The notes: generated from the letters alone by a model not told the origin. Positions 45,816-57,994 are shown, counted from the stretch's first letter. The stretch is DNA of 64,000 nt from Orientallactaga sibirica (GCA_036365145.1 JAEOAD010000025.1:30389001-30453000), one strand, 5' to 3'. Program-made: numbers and translations.

Positions 45816-46205
45816 ACCAGTTACATTCTCATTGCTGTGTCAAAATACCTGACCAGAAGTAGTGCAAGGAGGGAGAGAGTTTGTTTCCAACTTACATTTT
45901 TGAGGAGAAGTCTGTTATGGGGGAAAGCATGGAAGGAGCAGGAAGCTGTCATCACATTGTCCCATCAGTGTGTTCAGCTAGCTTTCTACTTTTTATGCAG
46001 CCCAGGGATCCCAGCCTAAGGAATGGTATCACCCAGAGGTAAGGTATATCTTCCCACCTCAATTAATCTAATCCAGACAATCCCTAAGTGACATGCCAAG
46101 AGATTTGTTGCATAATGATTCTAAATCCAGTCACACTGACAACCAGAGCATTCATCCCTTGTCAACTTGACACTCAAACACAATAGTTTTAAGCCATAAC
46201 ATTCT
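45815..46205 (-). repeat. LTR-like repeat, minus strand
   Basis: Reads acattctcattgctgtgtca, caggaagctgtcatcacatt and tcttcccacctcaattaatc, the reverse of a common rodent repeat. A fragment of the same region (gatgattctaaatcc) recurs at 46580. Confidence 0.55.
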
Positions 46206-46387
46206 GTTCCTTGTCCCTAGAAGCTCATTCCCATCTCATAACGCACATACATTCAGTCCACTGCCAAAGATCCCCAAAGTTGTTTTTTTTTTTTTTTAAC
46301 AATTTCAACACTTCAAAAGTCCAAAGTCTCATCTGAGACCCAACATAGTCTCTTCACTGTGAGCCCTGTAAAATCAAAACACAACTT

Positions 46388-46578
46388 AGGGCTATAGAGA
46401 TGGCTTAGCAGTTAAGGAGCTTGCCTGTGAAGTCTAAGGACCTATGTTCAACTCTCCAGATCCCATGTTAGCCAAGCACTCAAAGGTGAGACAAGTGCAA
46501 GGTCGTACTAGGTGGTGCAAGTGTCTGGAGTTTGGTTACAGTGGCTGAGGCCCTGGTGGGCCAATTCAGATTTGTCTC
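46388..46578 (+). repeat. DIP-type SINE
   Basis: Head gggctatagagatggcttag, middle with aaggtgagacaagtgcaagg, and a truncated CT end. Confidence 0.82.
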
Positions 46579-46654
46579 CATGATGATTCTAAATCCTGTT
46601 GATGAGAGTTAAACCATAATATTTATTAAACATAAATTTATAAACAGATAATGT

Positions 46655-47015
46655 GTTATGGTGGTTTGAATATAAAATTGCCCCCGTAGGCTCATGTGTT
46701 TTGAATACTTGGTCTCCAGCTGGTGGCAAATTGGGAAAGTTGTGGGGCCTTTGGGAGGTGGACCTTGGAGGAGGTGTGTCCCTGGGGTCAAGTCTAGGAT
46801 GTTATAGTCCAGCCCCTTACCAGTGCTACTTTAGATCACTCTTGCTTCATCCTCCCTGCTGCTAATATGTGATGATCTGAGCTAACTTTCTGCTGGAACC
46901 ATGCTTTCCTGCACAATGAGACTTCCCTCTTGAAATTAAAAGCCAAAATAAACCCTTTCCTTCCACCAGCTGCTTTTCTTTGGTGTTTTGTCCTAGCAAT
47001 GAGAAGGCAACTGCT
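46655..47015 (+). repeat. LTR-like repeat (MaLR type?)
   Basis: Starts tggtggtttgaatataaaat, has ggtctccagctggtggcaaa and gccaaaataaaccctttcct, and ends gcaatgagaaggcaactgct. It is the most complete copy of this repeat here. No coding capacity. Confidence 0.6.
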
Positions 47016-48242
47016 ATAATGGTAAAATCATGCAATGAAGTGCTAACTTCAAATTGAATGAACTGCCGTTAAACATAACAGCATATAAATCTTACAAATA
47101 TCATGTTCAATGAAAACAGTCAGACTCAGAGATTAAAAACTCTATTTAATTCATTGGATTATATAACATTGTGTTAGTCCTGTATTATTACAGGGAGCAA
47201 TGAACTATACAACTATATTAACTATGTAATGAATGAAAAATTAACTATGTTGTACTATAATCTGAAAAAAGTAAGGAACGGTTAATTTGGCTTTCTTTTC
47301 TTAACTGTGATCTAAATGGTGCAGTGACTATGCTTGTGAATATAACTATTATTTTATAATACAAAGTTTAAAAATCTACAATATTCTTTTATTTGTTGAT
47401 ATGCCTCATAATGTTATTATCTCTGTGACCTTTCTAGACACTTGATTAATTATAAGCATATGATAATATCCATGTTGTGTATGTGACTCTCCTTTTAATT
47501 GATGCAATTAAAATATGACACAAGTTTTTCAAGTTTAACAAGCAGAAATTAATAAATAGATGGCTCACATTTTAAATTATCACCAAATCAAAAACCAACC
47601 AGGGCAACTGCTGGTAACTTTTGGTTGAGATAATTGGTTTGTCATTCCAAATTGAACCCTTTGGGGTCAACAATTTCCTCAGTAACCACATTAGCATATT
47701 TTAATACCTATTGAACATAGAGACTCATTAATGTGCTTAGTAAATGGAATTGCTATTTGCAGTTATTAGCATATTCAATCTTCACCATAGGTTCAGACTG
47801 AAAGTATTGTTAAAATCCCTTTTCAGTAACAATCTGTAAGCATCTAAAATCATTCTGCAATAGGGAAAGCAAGAAAATATGCTTCCTCTTTTTGAAAAAA
47901 AATACAGATTTATTTAAATTTGCTTTCCATTCTATAAGAAGGAACAATAGATATTGTTATGTTTATTAAGACATATATCCCTTAGAATTATTTCTTTATA
48001 TTAAGGATGTTTTTCTAGGATCTGTTTTAGAAGATGATCAAATATAAAATGTCTATACACAAATTCAGTTAGAACCTATATTATGAATACATTTGTTGAC
48101 ACAAAACACCCAACTCTTGCCTCAAAGGGAATGAGATATAGCTTATTCTGAAACCAAATGTGAATGACCATGGCCTGTGAACAGAGATTTAGGTTACCCC
48201 AAATTTCATGTTCCAGCATATTAACAATTTCATGAAGGTTTT
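47016..48242. other. Unrecognised A/T-rich stretch
   Basis: 1.2 kb without a recognisable repeat or gene. Confidence 0.6.
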
Positions 48243-48500
48243 TATAATTGAAAACTTTATTATATGAACATATTATAAATTGGACATCGTTCCATGAAGT
48301 TATACTCTTATATTCCCTCGCCCCACCCCCATTCCACTGAGGACTCTCCTAAGTAGAGTTATCATTGTGGGTCATGAATGCACCAGTCAGTCTCTGTCAG
48401 GGCTGTGGTTGTGGACAATGCCTCAGAGTTCATCTTTCCATCCTATAGTTTTCACATTCCCTCTGTCTCCTCTTCCTAAATGTTTCTAACCTAAGTACAT
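48243..48500 (-). repeat. LINE-1 3' end, minus strand
   Basis: Its reverse complement (about 48300-48460) matches the module at 33680-33890: gcattgtccacaaccacagc, tcagtggaatgggggtgggg. It ends in an aataaagtttt-type 3' end. Confidence 0.6.
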
Positions 48501-49059
48501 CACCTAAATACCTTCCTTGCAAGAAATTTCCTGCTCTCCCCATAAAACCCTCTCACACTATCTATCCTTTTCTATCTTCCTCCTTCCCTCTTTCCATATC
48601 TCTTCCTTTCTCCCTCTATTCTCTCTAATTCATTATAATATAGTCTTGAACTCAAGAAGCCATTTGAGAGTAGACTGTGATCCTCAGCCTAGGCACTGAG
48701 TAGATGGCCCAGGATCTGGGTGAGTATTCCCCTCACCCCCACACCCATTCAGTGCCTTCGATAAAGCCTTGTCCCCCCCACACACATACTTAGGTTGGTG
48801 CTGACCTCACTCCTTGGCCTGCCTGCCAATGCTACCCTGAGTAGGGAAATCCTAGTTGTCATACTTTCTAGCAACAGGCACTGAGTAGGACCTGGGCTGG
48901 TCACAGTCCCCAGCCCAGACTGTATATACAAAAAGGAGCTTAGCCTGATCAGCATCCAGTGTCTTCAGCCCAGACCTATAGATAGACCTCCATCCCAGGC
49001 CCACCTGGATCAAGGCCGAACAAGTCACTCAACATGGGCTCCACAGAGCAGCTGCTGCT

Positions 49060-50200
49060 GCTTTGTCAGCAAGACAAAGGGATGACCTTGAGATGAGCAA
49101 ACTCCAAAACCATACAAATAGCATAAGAAACCAAGGTAAGATTTCCCTGTCAAGAATGCTTAGTCCCATAGTGGGAGCCTCCAATGAAAGCTACTTAGAG
49201 GAAACTCCCAGACATATAATTCCAAAATGCAATTGTGACTAGCATCTTCAAGAATCTTAATGAGGCCATAAACAAATGGCTGAATGAAATGGAAGAGAAA
49301 CAACAAAAAGAACTCAGTAGATGACTAAATGAAATAGATAAGCACCAATAAAAAGAACTCAATGGACAGAAGAATGCTCTCAAAGAGGACTTAATCATAT
49401 GCAGGAATGAATTCCAAGAGACAATAAGAAAGTCAAACCAAGAATTAAAAATGGAATTCAATAATGAGGTAGAGATGCTTAAGAAAAACCTAATGGAAAA
49501 CAAAAATGAAATAACTCATTTAAACGCTTCCAAGAAAGCCTCACTAACAGTAGATCATGTGGAGGACAGACTATCGGGCTTGAGGAGAAGACAGAGGAAA
49601 TCGATCAGGAGGCCAAAATCAATAACAAGTTAAAACAAACATATGAACAGAACATGAGGGAAGTGTGGGACAAAACTTTAAAAAGAACAAACATTCAAAT
49701 CATGGTCATACAAGAAGTGGAAGAACTATAGATTAAGAGCATAGAGAACATCTTCAACAAAATTCATAGAAGAAAGTTTTCTGAATCTTACGAAGAGAGG
49801 TCCATCCAGGCACAGGAGGTCCACAGAACACCAAACAGACAAAAGCACAGAAGAAATTCTCCATGTCAAATTATAGTTGAAACACAAACACAGAAAACAA
49901 AGAGAAAGTACTAAAAGCTGCCAGAGAAAAATAGCTTATCACTTCCTAAGGTAAGCCCATCAGAATTACATCTGATTTTTCAATGGAAACTCTAAAAGCC
50001 AGAAGGACTTATAATGGAGTATTTCAAATTCTGAAAGACCATGGCTGCCAACCCAGTAGTCTATACCCAGAGAAATTATCATCTAAATTAGAAAGTGAAA
50101 GAAAAACTTTCCATAATGAAAGATAGATTTATGAATATATGAGCACTAAGCCAGCCCTACGGAGAATACTGGATGGAATACTTCACACTGAAAAGGCTAT
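49060..50200 (+). pseudogene. LINE-1 ORF1 relic
   Basis: Plus-strand reading gives charged, helix-forming segments (ELNGQKNALKEDLI, NNEVEMLKKNLMENKNEITH, VEDRLSGLRRRQRK), then a C-terminal part ending in the region before ORF2. The frame changes and stops several times. ORF1 normally encodes a trimeric RNA-binding protein; this copy cannot. Confidence 0.75.
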
Positions 50201-50363
50201 AATATGGAAAAAAAACAATAATCAAAACTAGAAATGATATGGAAACAAATGAAGATCAAGAAAACACCAAATTCCATAAAGTCTTCAATTTAACAAGGAT
50301 TAACTCCTATCTCTCAATTTTAACTCTGAATATCAATGGACTCCCCAATTAAAAGACAAATGT

Positions 50364-50552
50364 GGGGACTGGAGAGATTTCTCAGCAGTTAGTGCATTTG
50401 CCTACAAAAACCAACAACCTGGGTTCAATTTCCCAAGCCTCACGTACACCAAGACACACAGAGTGATGCATGCACCTGAAGTTAGTTTGCAGAGGCCCTG
50501 GTGAACCTATTCTCTCTCTATCCTTTCAAATAAATAAATTTTTTTTTTAAAG
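50364..50552 (+). repeat. DIP-type SINE inside L1 ORF2
   Basis: Head ggggactggagagatttctc, box B-like gggttcaatt, and a short CT tract and tail. The L1 phrase aaagacaaa/aaagacaca is found on each side. Confidence 0.85.
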
Positions 50553-50672
50553 ACACAGATTAACAGGCTAGAGCATAAAACTGGATCAATTCATTTGCTG
50601 TCTTTATGAAACTCACCTTACCATTAAAGATAGATACCACCTTGGGGTGAAAGTAGATAAAAAGATATTCCA

Positions 50673-50820
50673 GCTGGGTGTAGTGGCACTTTTAATCCCA
50701 GTACTTGGGAGGCAGAGGTAGGAGGATTGCCAAGAGTTTGAGGCCACCCTGAGACTACATAGTGAATTCCAGGTCAGCCTGGGCTAGAGTGAGACCCTAC
50801 CTCAAAAAATAAAATAAAAT
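50673..50820 (+). repeat. B1-like SINE inside L1, with target-site duplication
   Basis: Begins agctgggtgtagtggcactt, with a small 5' deletion, and ends in an (AAAAT)n tail. aaaagatattcca is found at 50660-50672 and 50821-50833. Confidence 0.92.
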
Positions 50821-51010
50821 AAAAGATATTCCAAGCAAATGGAAACAGAAAAATATCAGGTGTGGCTATACTATATTACTGTCTGACAAAATAGACCTTA
50901 AGCCAAAGTAATAAAAAACGATTAAGAAGGCCACATTATATTCACCAAGGAAATAAATCAACAAGATTATATTGCCATCATAAACATGCGCCCACAATAC
51001 ACATGTGCCA

Positions 51011-51217
51011 AATTTTATTTATTTATTTATTTGCAAGGAGAGGGAGAGAGAGGGCGAGGGAGATAATGGTTATGCCAGGGTTTCTAGCTGCTACAAACCA
51101 ACTCCAGATGCATGTGCCACCTTGTACATCTGCCTTTACTTGGGTACTGAGGAATTGAACCAGGTCAGTGGGCATTGCAGGCAAGTGCCTTAACTGCTGA
51201 GTCATCTTGTTAGCCCA
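51011..51217 (-). repeat. DIP-type SINE inside L1, minus strand
   Basis: Starts ttttatttatttatttattt, then a GA-rich tract, and ends gagtcatcttgttagccc. Confidence 0.85.
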
Positions 51218-51878
51218 GGTGCATGAAATTTTATGAAGAAAAATCTACTAGACATTTAATCAGAAATAAATCCCAACACAATCATAGTGAGTGACTATAG
51301 TAGCCCACTATTGTCAACAGAGAGATCAACTTAATAGAAAATAGAGTGGCACATGCATCTGGAAAATAAAAATAAAAAGCATTAGAATAAAAGCTATTAG
51401 CTAGCTGTCAGGATGCTGGAAAGAGCTACGCAGCACTCAGTCTTTGGAAGGAGAAAAGTCATCAATGGTCTTAAACCAGCAATAGATCCTGAAAGCTTTA
51501 CAGCTGGCCAGCCAGGCCAAATATACAAACTGGTACAATATTGGCGTGTCTGTTTTAGGGGAAACCAACTGCTCTCTGATTGGCTGGAGAGGTCATAAGC
51601 CTTAAGGGGGAAAACTACTATTGTTGTCTGGCTAAATGCATATATTATGCCACCCAACTGCCCTTAAACAGTTATGTTTATCTCCACATATTAATTCTAC
51701 TCTCAACTGTGGTTAGAGATGCTTCTCTTTTCAGATGGAGTTGACCACTGGGGTGACTCAAGCTTACCAAAGTGCTGAGGAGAAGTGACGGTGGAGTGTT
51801 CAGCACTGAGACATTTCTATCACACCCTCCAAGGCTCAAGGATCATTGCAGAAGAGGTGGCAAAAAGAATGTAAGAGT

Positions 51879-52087
51879 TATGGGTTGGAGAAAAGTCCCA
51901 GCCACTAAGGGGCTTGCTTGCAAAGTCTAATGACCTGGATTTGATTCTCCAGTACCCATGTAAAGCCAGATTCACAAAGTAGCACATGTATGTAGAGTTT
52001 ATTTGCAGTGCCTTGAGGCCCTGGAGCACCCATTCTCTCTTTATCTGTCTCTCTCTCCTTGCAAATAAATAAATAAAAAATTTTTTT
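51879..52087 (+). repeat. DIP-type SINE inside the L1 3' UTR, 15-bp target-site duplication
   Basis: The head is tatgggttggagaaaagtcc, somewhat eroded. aaagaatgtaagagt lies at 51864-51878 and 52088-52102. This phrase is also part of the L1 3' UTR copy at 33.5 kb, so the uninterrupted target is known. Confidence 0.92.
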
Positions 52088-52380
52088 AAAGAATGTAAGA
52101 GTCAAAAGAAGAGGGGGAGTGCTTTGCAGTACTGTCTTCCAGACACAAAGCAGCCATGGTATTCATAACCTCACAGTGGCTGTTGCTACCTACACAAGAC
52201 TTACATAATAGGGGGGAAAATCAAAAGAGAAGGGAGAATGGATGGAAATAAGGGATTCAGTGGGGGCGGGTAGATTTGGGCTGGGGAAAATGGAGGGTAG
52301 TAGAAAGGGGATTATGATTATAGTATATTTTCTATCCATATGGAAGTTGTCAATAAGTCAATAAAAAGTTTTATAAAAAG

Positions 52381-53142
52381 ATTCAAATAAAAGAACATGT
52401 GTTTGCCCTGGCTATTAAGAAAAGTGGGAATACTTGGCAAATTGCTGCCAAAACCCTCTGGATTGTGTGATGTATTATTATTCAATAAATCATGACAAAT
52501 GTGTTCATCTGTGTTTCTGACATAAGGTGTGCACACTCACAAGAAGCCCATGGAAGTTTCCCTCTGGAGTGATCCCTCATGATCAGAAGCTTGGTGACAC
52601 TAAGCAGATTTTGTCTCCTTCTGATGCATTCATTAGAATTTTTGTCAGTTTCCTTCAGGTTTCAGGCAGGAGGTAGATAAATTCTACTGTGAAGAACAGC
52701 TGTTACCAAGTTCTCTCTGACCCCACTTAGCCCTAACTGGTCCCAGAGTGCTGTTCACAGAAATATACAGGACATTTGTTATTCTTCCAAGTGTTCTTTC
52801 TCTCTCAGCAGGAACTTTCTGCCATCATGTCACCTCCACTGAGAGAATTTCCTCAAAGCCCTCAGGCCACTTGCACTTTCATCACAACTCATGCTTCTCC
52901 TTTTAGACCTCCTATTTCTCTTCTTAAGAACCCTCATTTGAATACTGTATCCCTTACTTCTACCTTCCAGTAATTTGTTCACATCAGAGACATTGACACT
53001 GGTCTCTAGAACCTTTGACCTTGAACTCAGAGATCAAATGTCCAGCATAGCCTAATAAGACATCTTTGGATAATGACTAAAATGCTGTTGAAGAGCATCA
53101 ACTCAGAGGATAGTAATACAAATGTTTCAAAGAAAGAGATAT
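52381..53142. other. Unrecognised stretch
   Basis: No repeat or gene recognised. Confidence 0.55.
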
Positions 53143-53156
53143 AAAAAAGTAATCTC

Positions 53157-53411
53157 GGGCTGGAGATATGGCTTAGGGGTTAAGGCACCTGCCTCCTAAG
53201 CCTAAGAACGCTGGTTCCAATCTCCAGCAGTTCCAATCTCCAGGTCCCACGTTTAACCAGATGCAAATTGACACAAGGGCACAATGCCACACTTGACCAC
53301 AAGGGGGCGCACGCATCTGGATTTCGTTCTCAGCAGCTGAGACACCGCTGGCACGCCCATCTCTATCTGTCTTCCTCTCCCTCTCTCTCTGTCTTTCTCC
53401 CAAAAAAAAAA
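53157..53411 (+). repeat. DIP-type SINE, long variant, 14-bp target-site duplication
   Basis: Head gggctggagatatggcttag, a small duplication of ttccaatctccag, the extra middle segment, ggggcgcacgcatctgg and a poly(A) tail. aaaaaagtaatctc lies at 53143-53156 and 53412-53425. The pure A tail suggests it is fairly young. Confidence 0.93.
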
Positions 53412-53611
53412 AAAAAAGTAATCTCAAGGAAAAGACATAGACTTCTTATAAAGTATGCAAAACTAGGAGAAAGCAGAAGGGGACAGTTGCCCAGTGAATG
53501 TAAAGCTGATTGAAATGCTGACAGTCATCCATTACTTAACAGGAGAAGCTGTGACTCTACTGGAAAGCAAATCTGACAGCAACTGGACCGTGTCTTTATC
53601 AACAATGCCTA

Positions 53612-53885
53612 CACACCACTACCACCACCACCAATGCTACAATCACCATTGCTGCCATCACCACCACCACCACTGCTACCGCCACTACTATTACCACCAC
53701 CATCATCACCACCACTGCTACCACTAACACTACCACCATCATCATCACCACCACTACCACCACCATTACAACCACCACCACCACCACTGCCACCAACATC
53801 ACCACTAATACCACCACCACTGCCACCACTGCCACCACCATTACAACCACCACCACCACCACTGCCACCACAACCACCACACCAC
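53612..53885. repeat. (CAC/CAT)n trinucleotide array
   Basis: About 270 bases of CAC, CAT and TAC-type triplets with a few GCC changes. A segment (attacaaccaccaccac) recurs at about 53764 and 53840, so there is internal duplication. Frames over it give poly-Pro, poly-His or, antisense, poly-Val and poly-Gly; none is a gene. Confidence 0.95.
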
Positions 53886-54441
53886 CGATAATACAATTCT
53901 GCTCAGCTTGTTCTATTAGAAAGCTGCTCTAAGAGATCAAGGTTGTTATCTGTTTCTTAGTCACTCGTTGTTTGTTACAGAATCTAGTGCTTGACATGTG
54001 TCTTAAAAAAAAACAGAACAATTCATAACCCTCCTTTTTAGTGCTTCTGTGATCTGCATTGATAATGGCATTCAAGGCAGATTTGACACAATTTCAAGAG
54101 GAATGAGCTTGAAACAAACTGCTCAGATCAAAAAACATTCCATTTTGGCATTACCAGCAGTGTAATGTTGCGTGTCTATAAACTTACTGATGCTTTGATT
54201 ACTTATCTATGGGAGGGCTGCTAGGTGAGGATTGACTGGGTCAGTATGTACAAGGCACTTAAAATGCCTGACATGTCTTGTGTACTCAGTAAACACTAGA
54301 GGTTATCATTGCTCTTGACTTCCTCTCTGCCTGTATGAAAGGAGAACTGGTTTGTGTGGCATGTGGCAAGGTACCACTTCTTGAGCTCTGGCTATGGTTC
54401 TTCCTGGACGCAAAAGCCATAATCCATGTAGGATCCTGTAG
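53886..54441. other. Unrecognised stretch
   Basis: No repeat or gene recognised. Confidence 0.55.
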
Positions 54442-54559
54442 TGTCTTCAGCTCCCGTGGACAGAACAAAACTTGATTAGCACATTCAGCTGAGGACCCAA
54501 TGTCTTCAGCCCCCATGGTGAGAGCAAAGCTCGATTAGGACATTCAGCTCAAGACCCAG
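54442..54559. repeat. Two-copy tandem duplication, 59-bp unit
   Basis: 54442-54500 and 54501-54559 both start tgtcttcagc and end cagct..gaccca, with about 80-85% identity by eye. The unit is not part of a repeat family that I know. Confidence 0.85.
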
Positions 54560-54857
54560 TTGCTTGTTCCTTCTCAAGAAAGCTGATATTTTCCACACTT
54601 ATTTCCTGAGGTGACCTCTGACCATTCCTATCCAGACCCACCTGCAGAAAAATGATGGTATTCTGGCTAATGCTATTTTCATGAGTTGACAAAGATGGTG
54701 GGATGGCAAATGAAATAAATATATGAAAATGATACACCCAATGTATAAGGAAGAATAAAACATATTGCATTCGTGGAAAACCTCTCCAGGAGGTCAGTGG
54801 GGCCAGTAGAAATCCCAAAGCAATTGTAGCACTAGAGACTCTAAAAACAGGTAGTCC

Positions 54858-54885
54858 TCCTATCTATCATCTGTCTGTCTATCTA

Positions 54886-54934
<49 letters not shown>

Positions 54935-55487
54935 GTCTGTCTGTCTATCATCTATCATCTATCTATCTATAACATCAATCTATCATCTATCTATCTATGT
55001 ATCATCTATCTATCATCTATCTATCTATCTAATCATCTATCTATCATCTATCTATCTATATCATCTATCTATCTATCTATCTATCATCTATCTATAACAT
55101 CAATCTATCATCTATCTATCTATGTATCATCTATCTATCATCTATCTATCTATCTATCTAATCATCTATCTATCTATCATCTATCTATCTATCTATATCA
55201 TCTATCTATCTATCATCTATCTATCTATCTATCAATCATCTATCTACCTATCTAATCTATCTATCAGTCATCTATCTATCTATATCATCTATCTATCTAT
55301 CTATCATCTATCTATCTACCTATCTAATCTATCTATCATTATCTATCTATCATCTATCTATCTACCTATCTAATCTATCTATCATTATCTATCTATATCA
55401 TCTATCTATCTATCTTCTATCATCTATATCTATCATCTATCTATCTATCTATCTATCATCTATCTGTCATATATCTATCTATCTTTG
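54858..55487. repeat. (ATCT)n complex tetranucleotide array
   Basis: About 630 bases of ATCT/GATA units with interruptions such as aacatcaatc. A block containing this interruption occurs twice, 125 bases apart (54971 and 55096), showing higher-order duplication. No gene. Confidence 0.95.
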
Positions 55488-57994
55488 CAGTTCTCACAAG
55501 TCTATAAATTAAAACTAACCATAAAAGTATTTAGAATGCATTGCATTTTAGTTTAACCTGCTAACACAATGACAGACCTTGGCATTTTCCATTACTTGTA
55601 GTTTCTTTGTGGAAGGAATTCATTCCATTGCGTGATAGCTGTCCTTGATCCAAAATAACATTCAATCTCTTCTTTTTTGTTTCATGATACAAACCAGGAA
55701 CATTTGTGACTTGCTTTCATAGTGTCTAAAGCACTTCAGTTTTTAATTGATTATTTTTGAGAACAGCCAAGCTTGCCATTGGAGAATTCTTTGAATTTTC
55801 AAACAAAGCTCAATGCCACAGAAACGCTGCAGAGTCCCAGAATAAAGCGATATTATACACAGAAGAAAGCCCTGATTTCAGGAGCAGCCATGCTAACACT
55901 CATCAACAATGCTCTTCATTGCCCCCAGTAGACACATATCAATGGCCTCTTTCTGGACAAGATTGTCACCATCTGCAAAGTCCCTGCTCTGTCCCCATGT
56001 AAGTCTCAAGCTCTCAGGCTGTGCATACTCACAGCTGCAGAGTCCCCAGGGCAGCAGCCAGATTACGAGAAGGCAATGGCTCTGTGCAGGGAGGCAAAAG
56101 ACAAGAAAAACAACCTTTTTATCCCAAGCTGCTTTCCATAACAGCTTGTTTCAGGAAGATCTATAGAAGAGCATCAGAGAAATGATGGTCACGTGGTAGA
56201 ACCTCTGCTCATGAACAAAGTGCACTGTCAACAGCTGAATTGCCAATTGCTTAATCTAAGCTTACCGAGTACTTTTCTCTGGTAGGTTACAAACAGCAGC
56301 AACCACCTTCCAATCCTTACATTTCCTTAGATCACAGCAAGGTGAGCCTTTCCATCTTTTTGCTACAGGAGCCTAGAAGGATGACGAGACAACAGAAACA
56401 TAACATGCATGCAGCGTTCTATATCACCAGAGGGACACATCACAGACATGGTAATGTGAGTGTATTTGCTGGCAAGCATATTGCAACAAGTGCCACCTTC
56501 AGCCAGGAGAGGATTTTAAATATTCCGTTTTGATGAGAACATTTTCTGCTACTAAGTATTCCCAGAAAACAAGTGCTTTTCCATAGGTTTCCCTTGCGTC
56601 TGTTGACCGAGATGACAAAGGCTTATTAGTCAGCAAGACGCTTTGAAGTAAATACCCAAGAGTGACTGTGCATCTGATTTTCATTTGTAAATGTTTTCTT
56701 TTTTTTTTTTTTCTGTTGGGAATGAAATTTGTGGCCAGTAATACTCTTGATTGACTTTAGGAGGGTTTCTCTTTGTGGTACTTAGAGGGGAGATTTTCTT
56801 TTAATCTCATAAAATATAATGTTTGGTGTAGGGCTTATGCCTAGCTACCTTTTATATGAGCTACTTTTCTATGATCAGTATCGCATCATGTCTGGAGGGT
56901 TGAGTGAGGCCTTGTGGGATAAGCTAACAATAACACACTTCCTGGGGTCACTTCAAGGTGCAAAGTGTCCCCCACACATCTAAATGAACAAAATACAAAG
57001 ATACAAAACCAAGTATTCCAAGAGCCAAAGTAGATTTGAAGTAGAGGATGGTGGGCCAGCAGACTCTCTGACTTGGAATTCTGTCATCTGTTACGGTTTT
57101 CATCCATGGTTCCTTATTCATAGCTCCCTTCTAGAGGCAGGCCTTAGAAACCAGAAATTCTTTTCCATAAAGCAGGTCATAAAGACTTTAATATCCATGT
57201 GCCTCTGCATAGCTGTTGACCACAGATATATTCTCCCATTTACCTTATCTGATGGCAGATGGATGGTCTCTATTTACGGAGTCCTGTTATATACCAATGA
57301 AGCAGAAATGCTTCACAGTGAGGCCAATAGGAACCTGGACAGGTGTCATTGGGTCCCAACCCATCTACTAGCAGTGGACTCATAGCCCCTCTGCCTATGG
57401 GCTATGCCAGCCGTCGTCAGTCATGCTTCTACAGCGAAGTTACGGTAAGAACCAAAGGACAAGTGTGGCCATTTTCAGGATAGCTGATTGCATCATGGTA
57501 CCTGGGGCTACTCAACTTTCCCTCTGCATTCTTTTAAGCAGTAAATGTAAATGTTTCTCTCAGTTTTGTGAACGACTTCGGCAAATTAACCAGACTCAAG
57601 AGGAATTTCTAGTTTAGCTGGTGGGTTAGAAGCACAAGTAAATAGCTGGTATTAACGTAATCTTGAAATGGGATTCTTAACCTGAGGGATTTGACATCAT
57701 ATCCAAATAGACAGTGACAGAGAATTAAATTATGGTACATTCAAAAGGTGTCCCCTGCAGAATTGAGTTTTGCTTGGTGTGGGGAGCCTCTACCACCATA
57801 CTCACATGTAGTATCACACACATTCACGGTGTGAAAGCAGAAGAGAAAACAGGGTATTTCCAACACTCATGCTGATCCTCACTGTTGCTCTTTAGGGCAC
57901 TCAGGGCTCTAACATGGATTGGTTGTGTTGGGAGGAGCCAATTCCCTGCAGCATGTGGATTTTAATAATTTTACATGGCACCCAGACATTTTTC
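55488..57994. other. Repeat-poor stretch, 2.5 kb
   Basis: I recognise no SINE, L1 or LTR here apart from a short T-run at 56699-56713. It carries several open frames of 60-133 codons, the longest at 56984-57385 (+). None shows a signal peptide, domain or splice context that I recognise. It may be conserved non-coding DNA or simply old unique sequence. Confidence 0.5.

Larger units (their letters stand above)
48660..52380 (+). mobile_element. Dead LINE-1 with ORF1 and ORF2 relics, internal deletion and 3' UTR
   Basis: Order on the plus strand: a CT- and C-rich possible 5' UTR (48660-49030); an ORF1 relic (about 49035-50200) with a coiled-coil-like stretch (FNNEVEMLKKNLMENKNEIT) and several stops; the start of ORF2 at about 50315 (ILTLNINGLPN); endonuclease-region phrases to about 51350; then a jump to 3' UTR-like sequence from 51400. 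The reverse transcriptase region is absent, so several kb of ORF2 are deleted. SINEs sit at 50364, 50674, 51011 and 51879. It cannot move. Confidence 0.78.

Noticed and set aside
53599..53896. Poly-Val, poly-Gly and poly-Pro open frames of 85-95 codons
   Set aside because: They are translations of a CAC/GTG triplet array, open on both strands and in several frames.
55122..55373. 83-codon frame rich in Ile, Tyr, Leu and Ser
   Set aside because: A translation of the ATCT tetranucleotide array.
56984..57385. Host gene encoded by the 133-codon frame
   Set aside because: No domain, signal peptide or family match that I recognise, no splice or promoter signs; kept only as an item to check.
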